Shown here in pieces: positions 42,501 to 43,984 of a stretch of 43,984 nt of DNA. Origin of the DNA: Oscillospiraceae bacterium (GTDB lineage Bacteria > Bacillota > Clostridia > Oscillospirales > Oscillospiraceae); assembly GCA_017466215.1 (NCBI GenBank), contig JAFTUO010000011.1:1-43984 (forward strand). Reading direction: 5' to 3'. A program made the translations under genes and the position numbers. The notes beneath the pieces are model-generated. The model searched no databases. It was given only the letters and a program-made list of their open reading frames with translations, and was not told where the DNA came from. Every line of letters starts with the position of its first letter. Position 1 is the stretch's first letter.

Positions 42501-43984
42501 AGTATTTGAATCTTCTGTATAACTGCGCACCGATAATGTGGGATCTTTCCTGGAACATCTATGAAGATGCCGCTTACATCACCGGCTGCAGCGAGTACGC
42601 AACCGGCAGCATCACCATCCCGGACACCCTGGGCGGTTATCCGGTGGTTGGCGTTGACCCCTGGGCGTTCCAGGATTGCGACACAATCACCGAGATCCAC
42701 CTGCCTGACAGCGTGACCTATGTCGGCATTAACGCTTTCGCTTATTGCGAAAACCTGACCACCGTAACAATGTCAAACAATGTCACCGTCATAGGTGAAG
42801 GCGCATTTGCCGGTTGTACTAGCCTGACCGATTTTGATCTTCCAGATAATATTACTACGCTTGAAGCTTCCACGTTCTACGGCTGCGCAAGTCTCACCGA
42901 AATCACAATTCCGGACGGCGTAGCTGTGATCGGCGAATCTGCATTCAACGGCTGCACCAATTTGAGTCATGTCGAGATTCCCTCCAGTGTCTCTATCATT
43001 GGCAACTATGCGTTTGTCAACTGCACCAGTCTGACCGATGTTACTCTCCCCTACGGAGTAACCAGTATTGGAGAGTCTGTATTCCAAAAGTGTACAAGCT
43101 TGAAAAGCATCTCCCTGCCCAACAGCCTGACGAGCATTGGCAAGTATGCCTTCAAGGAATGCAACTGGCTGAAAAGTATCGTTATCCCTGACAGCGTTAC
43201 CACTGTTGGAAACAATGCATTCGAGTATTGCAGCAACCTAAAGAGTGCTGTGGTTGGCAGTGGCTTGACGGAAATCCCCAGCGGTCTGTTCTGGGCCAAT
43301 GTCAGTATGACCAATATCACTTTTGCAAATACCCTAACCAGCATTCCAGACGGCGCATTTTATTTCTGCGACAATCTGACCGACGTCTACTATCGCGGCA
43401 CGCAGGCGCAGAAGGACAGTATTACGATCAATGATGAGCGCATCACCTCCGCAACCTGGCACTATGAGTCCTGCATCGGCGAAGCAGAGCATACTTACGA
43501 CAATACCTGCGATGCTGAGTGTAATGTCTGCGGAGCAACCCGCACTGTTAGCCACAGCTATGATTCCGGTGTGGTCACTACGCCTGCTACCTGCATGGTA
43601 CCCGGCGTGAAGACATACACCTGCACTATTTGCTTCGACTCAAAGACCGAGCCCATCGAAAAGCTGACCACACACACCTACGACAATCCCTGCGACAATC
43701 TGTGCAATATCTGCGGTGGTTTCCGAGTCACACAACACACCTACAAAAACTTCGTCACTAAGGCTACCCTGACCAAAGACGGCAGTATTGTGAACAAGTG
43801 CAGTGGTTGCGGTGTCGAGGCTTGGACGGCTGTGGTCTGCCGTCCCACCACATTTACGCTGTCCACCGTCAATTACACCTACAATGGTCAGGCGAAGAAG
43901 CCGGCAGTTACCGTAACGGATTCTGAAGGAAAGGTGCTGGTTAATGGCACGGACTACACCGTTACCTATCCCAGCGGCAGAACA
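39524..43984 (+). CDS. Secreted BspA-like leucine-rich repeat protein, 3' end outside the window
   Basis: The frame is open for 1487 codons from ATG 39524 (AAAGGAG upstream) to the window edge, so the protein is incomplete. A signal peptide covers residues 1-25 (ends MPASAA). A unique N-terminal domain follows to about 240. Then come many LRR_5/BspA repeats of about 23 residues (AFxxCxxLTxxxIPxxVxxIG). They fall into three blocks, each opened by the same module (I-x-x-G/D-x-A-x-IT-x-C, then GSI-x-IPDTLGGYPV) near residues 242, 692 and 1009. From about 1319 come Cys-rich modules of the form YDNxCDxxCNxCG, then a YNGQAKKPAVTV Ig-like strand set near 1449. It is likely a surface or secreted binding protein; the ligand and cell-wall anchor are not visible. 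Confidence 0.92.
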   Translation, partial: MKKLITVILLVVCLSILFAMPASAAEYTDPLAVKFDDAVGYCDMFYDTLEWYAICKVSWTFVDWDYEGEPPEVQVPAAEYEAEVAKYCVLSESLLAAIRNETDYNGDPIYDPETNTYTAFYVGGWGGALPARLYAGYVKTGEDTYDVYYEKVTYGFLADDLPEGVTEEDIVGSEWPETVEYQGQIYTNGPEGYSYIKSYDKCGIKYGVKLDGDNVLLATRTPYAVGEQPDVFDDVTIEDILTYEIVDGEAIITDCDDTVTGSITIPDTLGGYPVTKIQHSAFADCAGLTEVTLPNTITYIANSAFLGCNGLTEITIPASVTQISMTAFSNCANLTAINVAEGNANYTSENGALFNADMTELHCLPGGFTGEYTIPASVTTVWDYAFYGCTKLTRVTVPGNVSYLTAVAFADCTNLEHIAVISNNANYTSDAYGVLYNKAQTEIIHVPQTFYGSYAIPDTITSIEEFTFAHRTGEFSVYTGNGVTTISDGAFLNCQGLQTVILGDNVSNIGTLAFEACSNLQGYGVSDNNPYYSSGDDAALFNKDKTELVLVPAAFDGDYTVPAGVTKIRDYALDGCSVYSVTIGDDVTHIGKRAFNNCMDMEWVIIGSSVETIDEYAFMNCVRLSKVVIPTSVTKIADYAFRRCSELTDVHYIGTEAQWGDITIGINNDPLTGATFHFESDGSAPPDPWYLSYEIIDGGAVITACDTSIEGNLELPATLGGYPITGIGNNAFRFCQITDITLPETLEAIGNNSFCGTALRGIYIPSGVHTIGQVAFQESVDFNGFVVAQDNPYFSSDGYGVLFNKPQTELISAPCALLGTYAIPNTVTTVGYSAFFGCSQLTQLDIPASVTNMDFDAGIFKDCTSLCTITVDPANPNYYADAESVLYSKDGTNIYYAPKTISGDYIIPEGVTSLNNAFEYCFDLTGLYFPESLTNIDSQFWSCNLKKVYIPATATIFNFNLHPLEESQAMVLYAGTQEQWDAIHMLDSNKHPQYLNLLYNCAPIMWDLSWNIYEDAAYITGCSEYATGSITIPDTLGGYPVVGVDPWAFQDCDTITEIHLPDSVTYVGINAFAYCENLTTVTMSNNVTVIGEGAFAGCTSLTDFDLPDNITTLEASTFYGCASLTEITIPDGVAVIGESAFNGCTNLSHVEIPSSVSIIGNYAFVNCTSLTDVTLPYGVTSIGESVFQKCTSLKSISLPNSLTSIGKYAFKECNWLKSIVIPDSVTTVGNNAFEYCSNLKSAVVGSGLTEIPSGLFWANVSMTNITFANTLTSIPDGAFYFCDNLTDVYYRGTQAQKDSITINDERITSATWHYESCIGEAEHTYDNTCDAECNVCGATRTVSHSYDSGVVTTPATCMVPGVKTYTCTICFDSKTEPIEKLTTHTYDNPCDNLCNICGGFRVTQHTYKNFVTKATLTKDGSIVNKCSGCGVEAWTAVVCRPTTFTLSTVNYTYNGQAKKPAVTVTDSEGKVLVNGTDYTVTYPSGRT

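Overview
The window looks like a chromosome segment of a gut-type clostridium, most likely Oscillospirales (Oscillospiraceae/Ruminococcaceae). The evidence is strong AGGAGG ribosome sites, many textbook sigma-A promoters (TTGACA-N16/17-TATAAT types), clostridial protein families (PadR/DUF1700/DUF4097 cassette, YugP protease, BspA-like leucine-rich repeat protein, TIGR04255, DUF975) and a class 1B dihydroorotate dehydrogenase with PyrK. I saw no rRNA, tRNA, CRISPR array, insertion sequence or prophage gene. The species assignment is inference.

Layout. 1-745: promoter, long untranslated leader and a small membrane protein with a zinc ribbon. 754-5466 (minus): a methyl-group operon, metF, a free-standing MetH reactivation protein, a short metH and a DUF975 membrane gene. 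5467-10753 (minus): amino-sugar genes (a left-handed beta-helix acyltransferase-like protein and glmM; nagB) and a GH36 alpha-galactosidase. 10773-12703 (plus): a PadR regulator, DUF1700 and DUF4097 stress/envelope cassette with a likely self-operator. 12706-22216 (minus): an oligopeptide ABC transporter, oppA-B-C-D-F, followed by a degenerate ApbE-like gene. 22260-23015 (minus): trxA-dut. 23085-24710 (plus): TIGR04255 protein and YugP-type protease. 24720-27297 (plus): AbrB-type regulator, a methionine gamma-lyase-family PLP enzyme and a DMT transporter. 27300-27966 (minus): a membrane-anchored low-complexity surface protein. 28035-36722 (plus): a pyrimidine operon pyrC-carB-pyrK-pyrD-pyrF-pyrE-pyrB. 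36701-38977 (minus): pncB, an ECF-S-like membrane gene and a GIY-YIG protein. 38986-43984 (plus): a FlK-like thioesterase and the first 1487 codons of a secreted leucine-rich-repeat protein that runs off the window.

The most unusual part is the Opp transporter. Four of its five subunits depart strongly from the canonical plan. The binding lipoprotein OppA appears circularly permuted: the segment normally at the C-terminus sits just after the lipobox, and the protein stops early. OppB has an external loop of about 280 residues. OppD carries a charged, coiled-coil-like insertion of about 240 residues between Walker A and the Q-loop and has lost its C-terminal Fe-S cysteines. OppF ends in two membrane helices. 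A degenerate ApbE-like anchored protein is the last gene. Together these suggest a derived transporter class. The second notable point is PyrB, whose C-terminus carries a zinc domain with exactly the cysteine spacing of the E. coli regulatory chain PyrI but without its allosteric domain.

Most operons have a recognisable promoter and a terminator, and several terminators lie between convergent genes and probably act both ways. All functional calls come from reading motifs, not from database searches.
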